Position numbers and translations under genes: made by a program. The notes beneath the pieces are model-generated. The model was not told where the DNA came from. It did not search any database and worked only from the letters and a program-made list of their open reading frames with translations. 64,000 bases of DNA, from positions 62,001 through 126,000 of the forward strand of contig JASJCI010000001.1 of the NCBI GenBank assembly GCA_030066085.1, read 5' to 3'. Below are positions 31,011-42,272 of this stretch, piece after piece. Source of the stretch: Gammaproteobacteria bacterium. GTDB lineage: Bacteria > Pseudomonadota > Gammaproteobacteria > GCA-001735895. Numbering within the stretch: position 1 is the first letter of the stretch; every line of letters starts with the position of its first letter.

Positions 31011-31688
31011 TTAAATTTCGCTTTCGATATGTTCCATCACCAGCTCGACGACCTGCGTCAGGTCGAGCAGGCTGGAATCGACCACGATTGCATCCTCGGC
31101 GGGTACCAGCGGCGCGACGCTGCGACTGCGGTCGCGTTCGTCCCGTTCCTCGATCTCCGCGAGAAGGTCGGCGATATTAGCTGATAATCCCATAGTTATC
31201 AACTGCTTATACCGCCTTTCTGCCCGTATTTCGGGACTTGCCCATAAAAAGAACTTGAATCGGGCGTCGGGGAAAACCACCGTGCCCATGTCTCGCCCGT
31301 CGGCAACCAGGCCGGGAGACCGAAAAAAGCCGCGCTGCAGCTGCAGCAGGTTGCTGCGCACGCCGGCGTGCCGCGCCACGCGCGAGGCGGCATCACCCGT
31401 GCGCTCCTGGCGCAGTTCGCGCGCAACGTCGATACCGTCGAGAAAGGGTATCGTGAGTTCCTCGCCCGGCTCGAAACGAATATCGAATTCCCGCAGCAAC
31501 TCGATCAGCGCGGCTTCATCATCGAGGTCGGTGCGCTGCTGCAGCGCCTTCAGCGCCAGCAGGCGATAGATCGCGCCGCTGTCGAGCAGGTGGAAACCGA
31601 GCCGCTCGGCAATGCTGCCGGCAAGCGAGCCCTTGCCGGACCCGCTGGGGCCATCGATGGCGACGACGAAGGGTGCTTCAGGCGTCAT
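31011..31688 (-). CDS. cmk: Cytidylate kinase
   Basis: 225-residue CMP/dCMP kinase. N-terminal P-loop GPSGSGKGSLA (family usually GPSGAGKGT), DSGAIYRLLAL, and the NMP-binding VADGRDMGTVVFPDA motif are present. ATG at 31688 lies inside the 3' end of aroA (11-nt overlap), which is the standard linkage; an upstream extension has no family similarity. Followed by rpsA after 92 nt. Confidence 0.94.
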   Translation of the reverse strand: MTPEAPFVVAIDGPSGSGKGSLAGSIAERLGFHLLDSGAIYRLLALKALQQRTDLDDEAALIELLREFDIRFEPGEELTIPFLDGIDVARELRQERTGDAASRVARHAGVRSNLLQLQRGFFRSPGLVADGRDMGTVVFPDARFKFFLWASPEIRAERRYKQLITMGLSANIADLLAEIEERDERDRSRSVAPLVPAEDAIVVDSSLLDLTQVVELVMEHIESEI

Positions 31689-32982
31689 CCGCTTCGATAC
31701 CGATACCCGCCTCGCGCGCGAGCCCGACGAATCCCGGAAACGAGGTGTTGACGTTGGCGCAGTCGTCGATCTCGATTGCGCCATCGGCGCGCAACGAGGC
31801 CACGCTGAAGGCCATTGCAATGCGGTGATCGCCGTGCGAATCGACGCGCCCGCCGCCGTAGCTGCCGCCCTCGATCACGATACCGTCCGCCTGCGGACGC
31901 GCATCGACTCCGAGGGTCGCAAGCCCGTCGGCCATGACCTGGATTCGATCGCTCTCCTTTACCCTGAGCTCCTCGGCGCCGGTAAGGCGGGTTTGCCCGC
32001 TGGCGTTGGCGGCGGCCACGAACAGTACCGGGAATTCGTCGATCGCCAGCGGCACCAGTTCCGGCGGAATGTCGATACCGTGCAGCCTGGCGCTGCGCAC
32101 GCGGATATCGGCGATCGGTTCACCGCCGATTTCACGCGGATCGAGCAACTCGATATCGGCACCCATCAGGCGCAGGATCTCGATCACCCCGGTGCGTGTC
32201 GGGTTGATACCGACGTGACGTAACTGCAGATCACTGCCGGGCGCGATCGAGGCGGCCACCAGGAAAAAAGCCGCCGACGAGATGTCCGCGGGGACGTCGA
32301 CATCGCAGGCCGCCAGCGACTGGCCGCCAGCGAGGCGGATTTCGGCGCCGTCGGTTTCGACCCGGCAGCCGAATCCGCGCAACATTCGCTCGGTGTGGTC
32401 GCGCGTCGGCGCCGGTTCGCGCACGCGGGTTTCGCCGTCGGCATAGAGGCCGGCGAGCAACAGGCAGGACTTGACCTGCGCGGAAGCGACCGGCATGTCG
32501 TAATCGATCGCGTGCAGCGGCTTGCCGCCATGAATCCGCAGCGGTGCCCTGCCCCCGGTGCTGCTGTCGATAACGGCGCCCATGGCCTGCAGCGGATCGA
32601 TTACGCGCCCCATCGGTCGACCCGACAGCGATACATCGCCAACCAGGCAACTGTCGAACTGTTGCCCGGCGAGCAGGCCCAGCAGCAGGCGCATCGCGGT
32701 ACCCGAGTTACCCATATCGAGGTCATCGGCGGGTGCCTGCAGTCCTCGCATGCCGACGCCGTCGACCTCGACCCGATCCCCGTCGCGCGCTATTTCGACC
32801 CCCATGGCACGAAACGCACGGATGGTATTGAGACTGTCTTCTCCCTGCAGGAATCCCCGGATGTGGCTGCGGCCGATGGCCAGCGAAGCCAGGATGATCG
32901 AACGGTGGGAGATCGACTTGTCGCCCGGAACACGCAGGCTGCCGGCGATACGACCGCCCGGGGTACAGAGGAAACGGGTCAT
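31678..32982 (-). CDS. aroA: 3-phosphoshikimate 1-carboxyvinyltransferase (EPSP synthase)
   Basis: 434-residue shikimate-pathway enzyme. GDKSISHRSIILA, LDMGNSGTAMRLLLGLLAG and the C-terminal RVKESDRIQVMADGL contain substrate-binding Lys, Ser, Arg. Residue at the Gly-Ala site is unaltered as far as can be judged (GNSGTAMR). It shares its start base with the tyrA stop and overlaps cmk by 11 nt. Confidence 0.97.
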   Translation of the reverse strand: MTRFLCTPGGRIAGSLRVPGDKSISHRSIILASLAIGRSHIRGFLQGEDSLNTIRAFRAMGVEIARDGDRVEVDGVGMRGLQAPADDLDMGNSGTAMRLLLGLLAGQQFDSCLVGDVSLSGRPMGRVIDPLQAMGAVIDSSTGGRAPLRIHGGKPLHAIDYDMPVASAQVKSCLLLAGLYADGETRVREPAPTRDHTERMLRGFGCRVETDGAEIRLAGGQSLAACDVDVPADISSAAFFLVAASIAPGSDLQLRHVGINPTRTGVIEILRLMGADIELLDPREIGGEPIADIRVRSARLHGIDIPPELVPLAIDEFPVLFVAAANASGQTRLTGAEELRVKESDRIQVMADGLATLGVDARPQADGIVIEGGSYGGGRVDSHGDHRIAMAFSVASLRADGAIEIDDCANVNTSFPGFVGLAREAGIGIEADDA

Positions 32983-33845
32983 CAGCAGTGCCCTATCAGT
33001 GAATCGCGTTCCGACTTGGCGCGGCTGAACAGGCGCAGCAGTTCGTCGGCATCAGCTGCCCGAATCGCGGCGGCAATTTGTCCCAGCTCGACCTGGTACT
33101 GCTCGATCAGGTTCACCAGCGCCTCGTCGTTGGCCAGGCAGACATCGCGCCACATCACCGGGCTGCTCGACGCGATACGGGTAAAATCGCGAAAGCCGCC
33201 GGCCGCGTAGCGAAAGATTTCATCGTGTTCGTTCATACCCGAGAGATGGTGTACCAGCGCGTAGGCGAGCATGTGCGGCAGGTGCGAAGTTGCCGCCAGC
33301 ACCCTGTCGTGATGCTCGACATCGAGCAGTTCGACCGCGGCGCCACAATCACGCCACATGGCCTCGACGCGCGCGAGCGCCGCGGGATCGGTTTCCGCGA
33401 CCGGCGTCAGGATTACGCGCCGATCCTGGTACAGGGTCGCGAAACCGGCCTCGACGCCGCTGCGCTCGGTGCCGGCAATCGGGTGCCCGGGCACGAAGCG
33501 CGCAAAAGCCTCGCCCAGGGCAGCGCGCGCCGCCTCGATCACCGAACCCTTGGCGCTGCCCGCGTCGGTGACCAGCGTCCGCGCCCCGAGTGCCGGCGCA
33601 AGTTCGCGAAAAACACCGGCCATCGCGCCCAGCGGCACGGAGACCATGACAATATCGGCGCCATCGACGCAATCGACGATAGACCCGGCCGCTTCGTCGA
33701 GTACACCGATTGCGAGCCCCTTGTCCAGGTTTTCCCGGTTGCGGCCATAGCCGACCACCTGGCCGACCGCGCCGGCCTGCTTCAGCGCCAGCGACAGCGA
33801 GCTGCCGATCAGGCCGACGCCGATGATGGCCAGGCGCTCGATCAC
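32982..33845 (-). CDS. tyrA: Prephenate dehydrogenase
   Basis: 287-residue NAD(P)-dependent enzyme of tyrosine synthesis. Rossmann motif IIGVGLIGSSLSLALK, DAGSAKGSVIE, PGHPIAGTERSG and ATSHLPHMLAYAL mark the catalytic and substrate residues. No chorismate-mutase domain, unlike E. coli TyrA. A single shared base with aroA and 4-nt overlap with hisC show strong coupling. Confidence 0.94.
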   Translation of the reverse strand: MIERLAIIGVGLIGSSLSLALKQAGAVGQVVGYGRNRENLDKGLAIGVLDEAAGSIVDCVDGADIVMVSVPLGAMAGVFRELAPALGARTLVTDAGSAKGSVIEAARAALGEAFARFVPGHPIAGTERSGVEAGFATLYQDRRVILTPVAETDPAALARVEAMWRDCGAAVELLDVEHHDRVLAATSHLPHMLAYALVHHLSGMNEHDEIFRYAAGGFRDFTRIASSSPVMWRDVCLANDEALVNLIEQYQVELGQIAAAIRAADADELLRLFSRAKSERDSLIGHC

Positions 33846-34951
33846 AGGATATCGTCCAGCGCCGCGAACAGGCGCTCGAGTTGCGGTTCCGTGCCAACGC
33901 TGATACGCAGGTACTCACCGAGTTCGTAGTTCGCTACCGGGCGCACGATTACGCCGCGTTCGAGCAGGCCCTGGTAAACCTGCATCGTCCCGCTGCCGAA
34001 TTTGGCGCTTACGAAGTTACCTGCCGACGGGATGTAATCGATCGAGCGCGCGGCGAGCTCGCGGCGCATGAACTGCAGCCCGTGGCTGTTGGCCTGCCGG
34101 CTGCGCAGCACGAAATCATCGTCGTCGAGCGCGGCTTTTGCCGCCGCCAGCGCGAGCGAGTTGCCGTTGAACGGCTGGCGCACGCGATTGAACAGGTCGC
34201 ACAGTTCGGCACTCGATACCGCGTAGCCGACGCGCAGGCCGGCGAGCCCGTAAATCTTGGAGAAGGTACGGCTCACGATCAGGTTCGGATAAGTTGCCAG
34301 CCAGTCCAGCGCATTCGGGTAGTCCTGTTCGTCGACGTACTCGAAATAGGCTTCGTCGATTACGACCGCGACCCGCTCGGGCACGGCCTCGAGGAAACTT
34401 TCCAGCGCCGCGCGCGCAACCCAGGTACCCGTCGGATTATTCGGGTTGGCGATGAATACCAGCCGCGTGCGCTCGTTGATCTCGGCCAGCATCGCGTCGA
34501 GATCGTGGCCGTACGCCTGCGCGTGATCGGCCGGCAACGCCGCCGCCACGCGCGCGCTTGCGCCGCAGGCCCGGGTTACCAGCGAGTAGACCAGGAACGC
34601 GTGCCGGGAAAAAACGGCCTCGGTGTCGCGCTCGAGGAAGCAGCGCGCGATCAGGTCGAGCACGTCGTTGGAGCCGTTGCCGATCGTGACCTGGTTTTCG
34701 TCGACACCGAGCTTTTGCGCCAGCGCCTGTTTCAGGTACCAGGCATTGGCATCGGGATAAAGCCAGATATCGTCGAGCGCGTTTTCGATCGCGGCCCGCG
34801 CCAGGGGCGAACAGCCCAGCGGGTTTTCATTCGATGCCAGCTTGTCCGCGTTGCGGATACCGAGTTCGCGCTCGAGTTCCTCGACCGGCTTACCCGGCTG
34901 GTATGGCTGTAGCTGGTGAATTTGCGCCAGCGCGCTGTCAACAACCGACAT
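33842..34951 (-). CDS. hisC: Histidinol-phosphate aminotransferase (HisC/aromatic type)
   Basis: 369-residue PLP class I/II aminotransferase. The pattern KLASNENPLG, FIANPNNPTG, IDEAYFEYV and the catalytic Lys in SRTFSKIYGLAGLRVG are present. Between pheA and tyrA, it is most plausibly used for phenylalanine/tyrosine synthesis or histidine synthesis, as for the hisC2-type genes of Pseudomonas. It is flush with pheA (no gap) and overlaps tyrA by 4 nt. Confidence 0.92.
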   Translation of the reverse strand: MSVVDSALAQIHQLQPYQPGKPVEELERELGIRNADKLASNENPLGCSPLARAAIENALDDIWLYPDANAWYLKQALAQKLGVDENQVTIGNGSNDVLDLIARCFLERDTEAVFSRHAFLVYSLVTRACGASARVAAALPADHAQAYGHDLDAMLAEINERTRLVFIANPNNPTGTWVARAALESFLEAVPERVAVVIDEAYFEYVDEQDYPNALDWLATYPNLIVSRTFSKIYGLAGLRVGYAVSSAELCDLFNRVRQPFNGNSLALAAAKAALDDDDFVLRSRQANSHGLQFMRRELAARSIDYIPSAGNFVSAKFGSGTMQVYQGLLERGVIVRPVANYELGEYLRISVGTEPQLERLFAALDDIL

Positions 34952-36046
34952 TTACAGCGACGCCCTGGGGTAGGATCCGAGTACCTTGAACAGCGACGAC
35001 TGCGCGCGCAGCGCATCGAGCGCCCGGATCACGTCTTCGTCCTGCTGGTGACCATCGATATCGATGAAAAATACGTAGGCCCACTTGCGCCCCTGCGCCG
35101 GGCGTGACTCGATCTTGTTCATGCTAATGCCGTTGTCTGCCAGCGGCTGCAGGAGGCCGAGCAGTGCACCCGGAACGTTCCTGGTGGATACCAGGATCGA
35201 GGTCTTGTCGTTGCCGCTCGCATCCACCTCGTGTCTGCCGATGATGACGAAGCGGGTCGTGTTGTCCGCCATGTCCTCGATATTTTCGCGGCATATCTTG
35301 AGGTCGAATTTTTCTACCGCGGGGCGGCCGCATATCGCGGCGGCGTCATTTTCCTCGCGGGCGAGGCGGGCTGCCTCGGCGTTGCTGCTGACCGGGATGC
35401 GCTCGATACCCGGGAGGTTTTGATTGAGCCAGCGACGGCACTGGGCAAAAGACATCTGGTGCGAATAGATGTAGCGAATCTGGCTGAAGTCCTGGGACTG
35501 GTTGGCGAGATGGTGATGTATCGGGATCTCGACCTCGCCGCAAACCTTGAGATCGGAATCGATGAACATGTCGAGCGTGTGGCTGACTACGCCCTCGGTG
35601 GAGTTCTCCACCGGCACCAGGCCATAATCGGCATGGCCGGAATCGACCGAGTTGAATACGTCCGGGATACTGCTCATCGGCACGGTCGATACCGAGTGGC
35701 CGAAGTGCTTCAGCGCGGCGCTCTGGGTAAAGGTGCCCTCCGGCCCGAGGTAGGCGATCTTGAGCGGTTGCTCCAGCGCAAGGCAGGCCGACATGACCTC
35801 GCGAATCAGGCGGCCGATCTCGTCATCGCTGAGCGGGCCCGCGTTCAACTGCTTGAGCCGCTGGATGACCTGGGCCTCGCGGTCGGGCCGGAAAAAGCTG
35901 ATAGCCTCGTCGTCTTCGCTGCGCGCCCGCTTGACTTCGGCAACCTCGACCGCGCACTGCGCGCGCCGGTTGAACAGCTTGAGCAGACGTTCGTCGATTT
36001 CGTCGATATGCTGGCGTAGTCGGTGCAGGTCGTCGTCGTCGGTCAT
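34952..36046 (-). CDS. pheA: Chorismate mutase/prephenate dehydratase (P-protein)
   Basis: 364-residue bifunctional enzyme: chorismate mutase domain about 1-90 (RQHIDEIDERLLKLFNRRAQCAVEVAEVK), prephenate dehydratase about 95-275 (YLGPEGTFTQSAALKHFG, VPVENSTEGVV, SNAEAARLA), and an ACT domain with the Phe-binding ESRP motif (MNKIESRPAQG). Serves phenylalanine synthesis; the ACT domain indicates feedback control. ATG at 36046, 10 nt downstream of gyrA; serC, usual between gyrA and pheA, is absent. Confidence 0.96.
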   Translation of the reverse strand: MTDDDDLHRLRQHIDEIDERLLKLFNRRAQCAVEVAEVKRARSEDDEAISFFRPDREAQVIQRLKQLNAGPLSDDEIGRLIREVMSACLALEQPLKIAYLGPEGTFTQSAALKHFGHSVSTVPMSSIPDVFNSVDSGHADYGLVPVENSTEGVVSHTLDMFIDSDLKVCGEVEIPIHHHLANQSQDFSQIRYIYSHQMSFAQCRRWLNQNLPGIERIPVSSNAEAARLAREENDAAAICGRPAVEKFDLKICRENIEDMADNTTRFVIIGRHEVDASGNDKTSILVSTRNVPGALLGLLQPLADNGISMNKIESRPAQGRKWAYVFFIDIDGHQQDEDVIRALDALRAQSSLFKVLGSYPRASL

Positions 36047-36056
36047 GCCCGCCCCC

Positions 36057-38612
<2,556 letters not shown>

Positions 38613-38659
38613 AAAACTCGTTTCTCAACAGGAAAGAACGTCGCAGGAATGGATCATTT

Positions 38660-38700
38660 TGGATCTGCGGGATTTTATCACAAACCAAAGGGGCAGAACT
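38660..38700 (-). promoter_or_regulatory. Candidate promoter region of gyrA
   Basis: The 215-bp gap 38613-38827 separates gyrA and mtaD. On the minus strand an extended -10-like TGTGATAAAAT lies near 38677-38687 with weak -35 possibilities about 18 nt upstream. No well-matched promoter for mtaD was found in the same gap. Confidence 0.3.
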
Positions 38701-38827
38701 ACTTTCGCAATCTCTCCTCCAGGGCGAAATCAGGGCGATTGAGACGAGTCGAGATTTCTGTTCACGGCGTCCCGCGCGCTCGCCGGATTTGATTTGCAGC
38801 ACGGCGCAAATCTTGTAAGGTTCGCCT

Positions 38828-40153
38828 ATGCCACACGCTTACCAGATACTGCTGCCCGAGCGGGTACTGACCGTCAATGCGGCTTTCGAATGCCTGCAGG
38901 ATACCGCCGTGGTGCTCGAAGACAACCGCATTCACGCACTGATCGACCGCGAGGAGATCGGTCAGCTGGAGTGCTACCCGCAGGCGCAAATCGTGGAGCT
39001 GCCGCATGCCGTGCTGATGCCGGGGCTGGTCAACGCGCACACGCACGCGTCCATGAGCCTGTTTCGCGGCATCGCCGACGACCTGCCGCTGATGGAGTGG
39101 CTCGGCGAGCACATCTGGCCGGCCGAGGCGCGCTGGGTCGACAGCACTTTCGTCGCCGACGGGCTCGAACTCTCGGTTTGCGAAATGATCCGCTCCGGCA
39201 CCACCTGCTTCAACGACATGTATTTCTTTCCCGACGTGGCCGCCGCCACGTCGCAGCAGCTCGGCATGCGCAGCGTGGTCGGGCTGATCGTGCTCGATTT
39301 CCCGACGATCTGGGCCGGGGATGCCGACGAGTACCTGCACAAGGCGCTGGCGGTGCACGACGAAATCCGGGAATACCCGCTGGTGACCAGCGCCTTCGCG
39401 CCGCACGCACCCTATACGGTATCGGACGAACCGCTGCGCCAGCTGGCGATGTACAGCAGCGAACTCGATATCCCGGTACACATGCACGTGCACGAAACCG
39501 CGCACGAGGTGGCCGAGGCACAGCAGAAAACCGGTATGCGACCGCTGGAGCGGCTGGATCAGCTAAACCTGCTCAATCCGGGGCTGGTCGCGGTGCACAT
39601 GACCGAGCTCGACGACTTCGAGATCGAACGCATTGCCGAGGCCGGGGTCAGCGTCGCTCACTGCCCCGAATCCAATCTCAAGCTGGCCAGCGGCACCTGC
39701 CCGGTCGGCGCGCTGCAGGAGCGGGGCGTCAACGTCTGTCTCGGGACCGATGGCGCCGCCAGCAACAACGACCTGGATCTGTTCGGCGAAATGCGCACTG
39801 CCGCCCTGCTCGCCAAGGCCGCGGCCGGCGACGCCCGGGTCTGCGATGCGCGCCAGGCGATCGAAATGGCGACCATCAACGGCGCACGCGCGCTCGGCCT
39901 GGCCGACAGGATCGGCAGCATCGAGGTCGGCAAGCTCGCCGACCTGGTCGCGATCGACCTGTCGGCGCCCAATACGCAGCCGGTCTACGATCCGGTGGCA
40001 CAGCTGGTTTACGCACTCAACAGCCGCCAGGTTCGCGATGTCTGGATCGACGGTGTGCGTCAGCTCGACAACTTCGAATTCTGCCGGCTGGACCCGGCCG
40101 CGATCGCCACCCGTGCGCAGAGCTGGGCGGCACGAATAGGGAGCGAGGCATGA
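38828..40153 (+). CDS. mtaD: TRZ/ATZ family hydrolase (MTA/SAH deaminase-like)
   Basis: 441-residue amidohydrolase. The metal-binding VNAHTHASMSLFRG, HVHETAHEV, VAHCPESNLKLASG and the GTDGAASNNDLDLFGE aspartate are in the order expected of the 5-methylthioadenosine/S-adenosylhomocysteine deaminase group. The assignment mtaD is by the Pseudomonas operon (mtaD-ubiG-mupP-SDR); the substrate (MTA, SAH or 8-oxoadenine-like) is not proven by sequence. It overlaps ubiG by 4 nt. Confidence 0.88.
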   Translation: MPHAYQILLPERVLTVNAAFECLQDTAVVLEDNRIHALIDREEIGQLECYPQAQIVELPHAVLMPGLVNAHTHASMSLFRGIADDLPLMEWLGEHIWPAEARWVDSTFVADGLELSVCEMIRSGTTCFNDMYFFPDVAAATSQQLGMRSVVGLIVLDFPTIWAGDADEYLHKALAVHDEIREYPLVTSAFAPHAPYTVSDEPLRQLAMYSSELDIPVHMHVHETAHEVAEAQQKTGMRPLERLDQLNLLNPGLVAVHMTELDDFEIERIAEAGVSVAHCPESNLKLASGTCPVGALQERGVNVCLGTDGAASNNDLDLFGEMRTAALLAKAAAGDARVCDARQAIEMATINGARALGLADRIGSIEVGKLADLVAIDLSAPNTQPVYDPVAQLVYALNSRQVRDVWIDGVRQLDNFEFCRLDPAAIATRAQSWAARIGSEA

Positions 40154-40860
40154 GTACCCGAAGCAACGTCGATCCCGCCGAACTCGACAAGTTCCAGGCC
40201 CTGGCGAGCCGCTGGTGGGACCCGCACAGCGAGTTTGCGCCGCTGCATCAGATCAACCCGTTGCGGGTCGACTATATCGATCGCCATTGCGGCGGGCTCG
40301 ACGGCAAGCGCGTGCTCGACATCGGCTGCGGCGGTGGCCTGTTATGCGAGGCCATGGCCAGCCGCGGCGCGCGCGTGACCGGCATCGACCTGGCGGAAAA
40401 ATCGCTCCAGGTCGCGCGCCTGCACCTGCACGAGTCCGGCCTCGAGGTCGACTACCAGCATACCTCCGCGGAGGATTTTGCCGCCGGCAGCGCTACCCGC
40501 TACGACGTCGTCACCTGTCTCGAGATGCTCGAACACGTGCCCGACCCGGGTTCGATCGTGCACGCGGCCGCCACCCTGCTCAAGCCGGGCGGCAGGCTGC
40601 TGCTGTCGACCATAAACCGCAATCCGAAAGCCTTTGCGCTCGCCATCGTCGGCGCCGAATACCTGCTGCGCCTGTTGCCGCGAGGTACGCATACCTATCG
40701 CAGGTTCATCAAGCCGTCGGAACTCGCGCGCAGCCTGCGCGCCGAAGGTATGCATATCGAGGACCTGACCGGCATGACCTACGATCCGCTGACGCGCAGC
40801 TACGCGCTGGCCGCGGATATCGACGTCAACTACCTGTTGAGCGCGGCCTTCGATGATTGA
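40150..40860 (+). CDS. ubiG: Ubiquinone biosynthesis O-methyltransferase UbiG
   Basis: 236-residue SAM enzyme performing both O-methylations in ubiquinone synthesis. DPAELDKFQALASRWWDPHSEFAPLHQINPLR is the family N-terminus; VLDIGCGGGLLCEAMA is the SAM loop; LEHVPDPGSI the central region. ATG at 40150 shares an ATGA overlap with mtaD; the next gene starts 8 nt before its stop. Confidence 0.96.
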   Translation: MSTRSNVDPAELDKFQALASRWWDPHSEFAPLHQINPLRVDYIDRHCGGLDGKRVLDIGCGGGLLCEAMASRGARVTGIDLAEKSLQVARLHLHESGLEVDYQHTSAEDFAAGSATRYDVVTCLEMLEHVPDPGSIVHAAATLLKPGGRLLLSTINRNPKAFALAIVGAEYLLRLLPRGTHTYRRFIKPSELARSLRAEGMHIEDLTGMTYDPLTRSYALAADIDVNYLLSAAFDD

Positions 40861-41515
40861 AGCCGTCCTGTTCGATCTCGACGGCACGCTGGTCGACACC
40901 GCACCCGACATGGGCGGTGCGCTGAACAACCTGTTACGCGAAGAGAACCTCGCCCCGCTGCCGCTCGAGCAAATACGGCCCTACGTGTCCCAGGGCGGCC
41001 TGGTGCTGACCCGGCTGGGTTTCGCCGACAAGGTCGCCGATACAGAAATCGAGCCGTTGCGTCAGCGTTTCCTGCATCACTATCGCGCGATCGTGGCCGA
41101 CGAATCACGCCTGTTCGACGGCTTCGCCGCGGTCCTGGACGACCTCGAAGCGCGCGGCCTCGCCTGGGGAATCGTCACCAACAAACCGGAATGGCTGACC
41201 TGGCCACTGCTCGAGCAACTCGGTCTCGCGACGCGCGCGGCGGTCGTCATCGGCGGTGATACGCTGGAGCGCCGCAAGCCCGATCCAATGCCGCTGCAGG
41301 TTGCCGCCGAGCGTATTCGGATCGATCCGGCCAGCTGTGTTTATCTCGGCGACGACGAGCGTGACATCGTCGCCGGCCGGGCGGCCGGCATGAAAACCCT
41401 GGTAGCCGACTGGGGATATATAGAGGCCTCGATCGATACCGCGGCATGGCAAGCCGATGGCAGCGTGGCCAGCCCCGGCGAACTGCTGCGGCACGACCTG
41501 TTCGACCGGTCATGA
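40853..41515 (+). CDS. mupP: HAD phosphatase, MupP-like (N-acetylmuramic acid 6-phosphate phosphatase) or phosphoglycolate phosphatase
   Basis: 220-residue HAD-superfamily hydrolase with catalytic DLDGTLVDT near the N-terminus, ITNKPEW..LTWPLL and VYLGDDERDIVAGRAAGM. The gene follows ubiG exactly as mupP in Pseudomonas, where the enzyme works in peptidoglycan-sugar recycling; the sequence alone cannot exclude a phosphoglycolate phosphatase (gph). ATG start is overlapped by ubiG. Confidence 0.85.
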   Translation: MIEAVLFDLDGTLVDTAPDMGGALNNLLREENLAPLPLEQIRPYVSQGGLVLTRLGFADKVADTEIEPLRQRFLHHYRAIVADESRLFDGFAAVLDDLEARGLAWGIVTNKPEWLTWPLLEQLGLATRAAVVIGGDTLERRKPDPMPLQVAAERIRIDPASCVYLGDDERDIVAGRAAGMKTLVADWGYIEASIDTAAWQADGSVASPGELLRHDLFDRS

Positions 41516-42255
41516 CGCAAATTCCGGCCAACTTCAGCGCCGCGCCGGACAGGCTGCAAGACAGGGTCGTGCTGGTTACCGGCGCCACCGGCGGTTTCGG
41601 CAGACCGCTCAGTCTCACGCTGGCGGCCCATGGCGCCACCGTGATCCTGCTGGGTCGAAACCTGCGCCTGCTCGAGGGCCTGTACGACGAAATCGAGCAG
41701 GCCGGCTACCCGACCCCGGCGATTTACCCGATGAACCTCGAGGGCGCGGTCGAAAGCGACTATACCGACCTTGCCGATAACGTCGAGCGCGAACTCGGCC
41801 GGCTCGACGGCCTCGTGCACGCCGCCGCCCTGCTCGGCGCACCCACCCCTTTTGCCCACAGTGACGTCGAGACCTGGTACCAGGTACACCAGGTCAACCT
41901 GCATGCACCCTACCTGCTGACGCGCGCCTGCCTGCCGCTGATCGGTCGCGGCGGGCCCGGATCGATCGTATTTTTCGTCGACGACAAGGCAGGCGCTTAC
42001 TGGGACGCTTACCAGGTCAGCAAGCGCGGGCTCGCGGCAATGGCGGACCTGCTCGCGGCGGAGTACGAGGGCAGCAGCCTGCGGGTCAACTGCTTCAATC
42101 CCGGCAAGACGCGCACCGCGCTGCAGTTACGCGCCTTTCCGGCCGCGGACGACAACGACAGCCTGCCCCGACCGGAAGCTCACCTCGACGTGCTGCTGTA
42201 CCTGCTCGGCGATGACGTCGGCGAACACGGCAGCGTTTTCACGCCGCGCGCCTGA
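41512..42255 (+). CDS. Short-chain dehydrogenase/reductase, YciK-like
   Basis: 247-residue SDR. Cofactor motif TGATGGFGRPLSLTLAAHGATV, NVERELGRLDGLVHAAALLG (NNAG-equivalent AALLG) and the catalytic YxxxK as YQVSKRGLAAM. Belongs with the YciK group that follows mupP in Pseudomonas; its substrate is unknown. ATGA overlap with the preceding gene. Ends 18 nt from convergent dnaE. Confidence 0.88.
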   Translation: MTQIPANFSAAPDRLQDRVVLVTGATGGFGRPLSLTLAAHGATVILLGRNLRLLEGLYDEIEQAGYPTPAIYPMNLEGAVESDYTDLADNVERELGRLDGLVHAAALLGAPTPFAHSDVETWYQVHQVNLHAPYLLTRACLPLIGRGGPGSIVFFVDDKAGAYWDAYQVSKRGLAAMADLLAAEYEGSSLRVNCFNPGKTRTALQLRAFPAADDNDSLPRPEAHLDVLLYLLGDDVGEHGSVFTPRA

Positions 42256-42272
42256 ACTCGTCGTCCACTGCC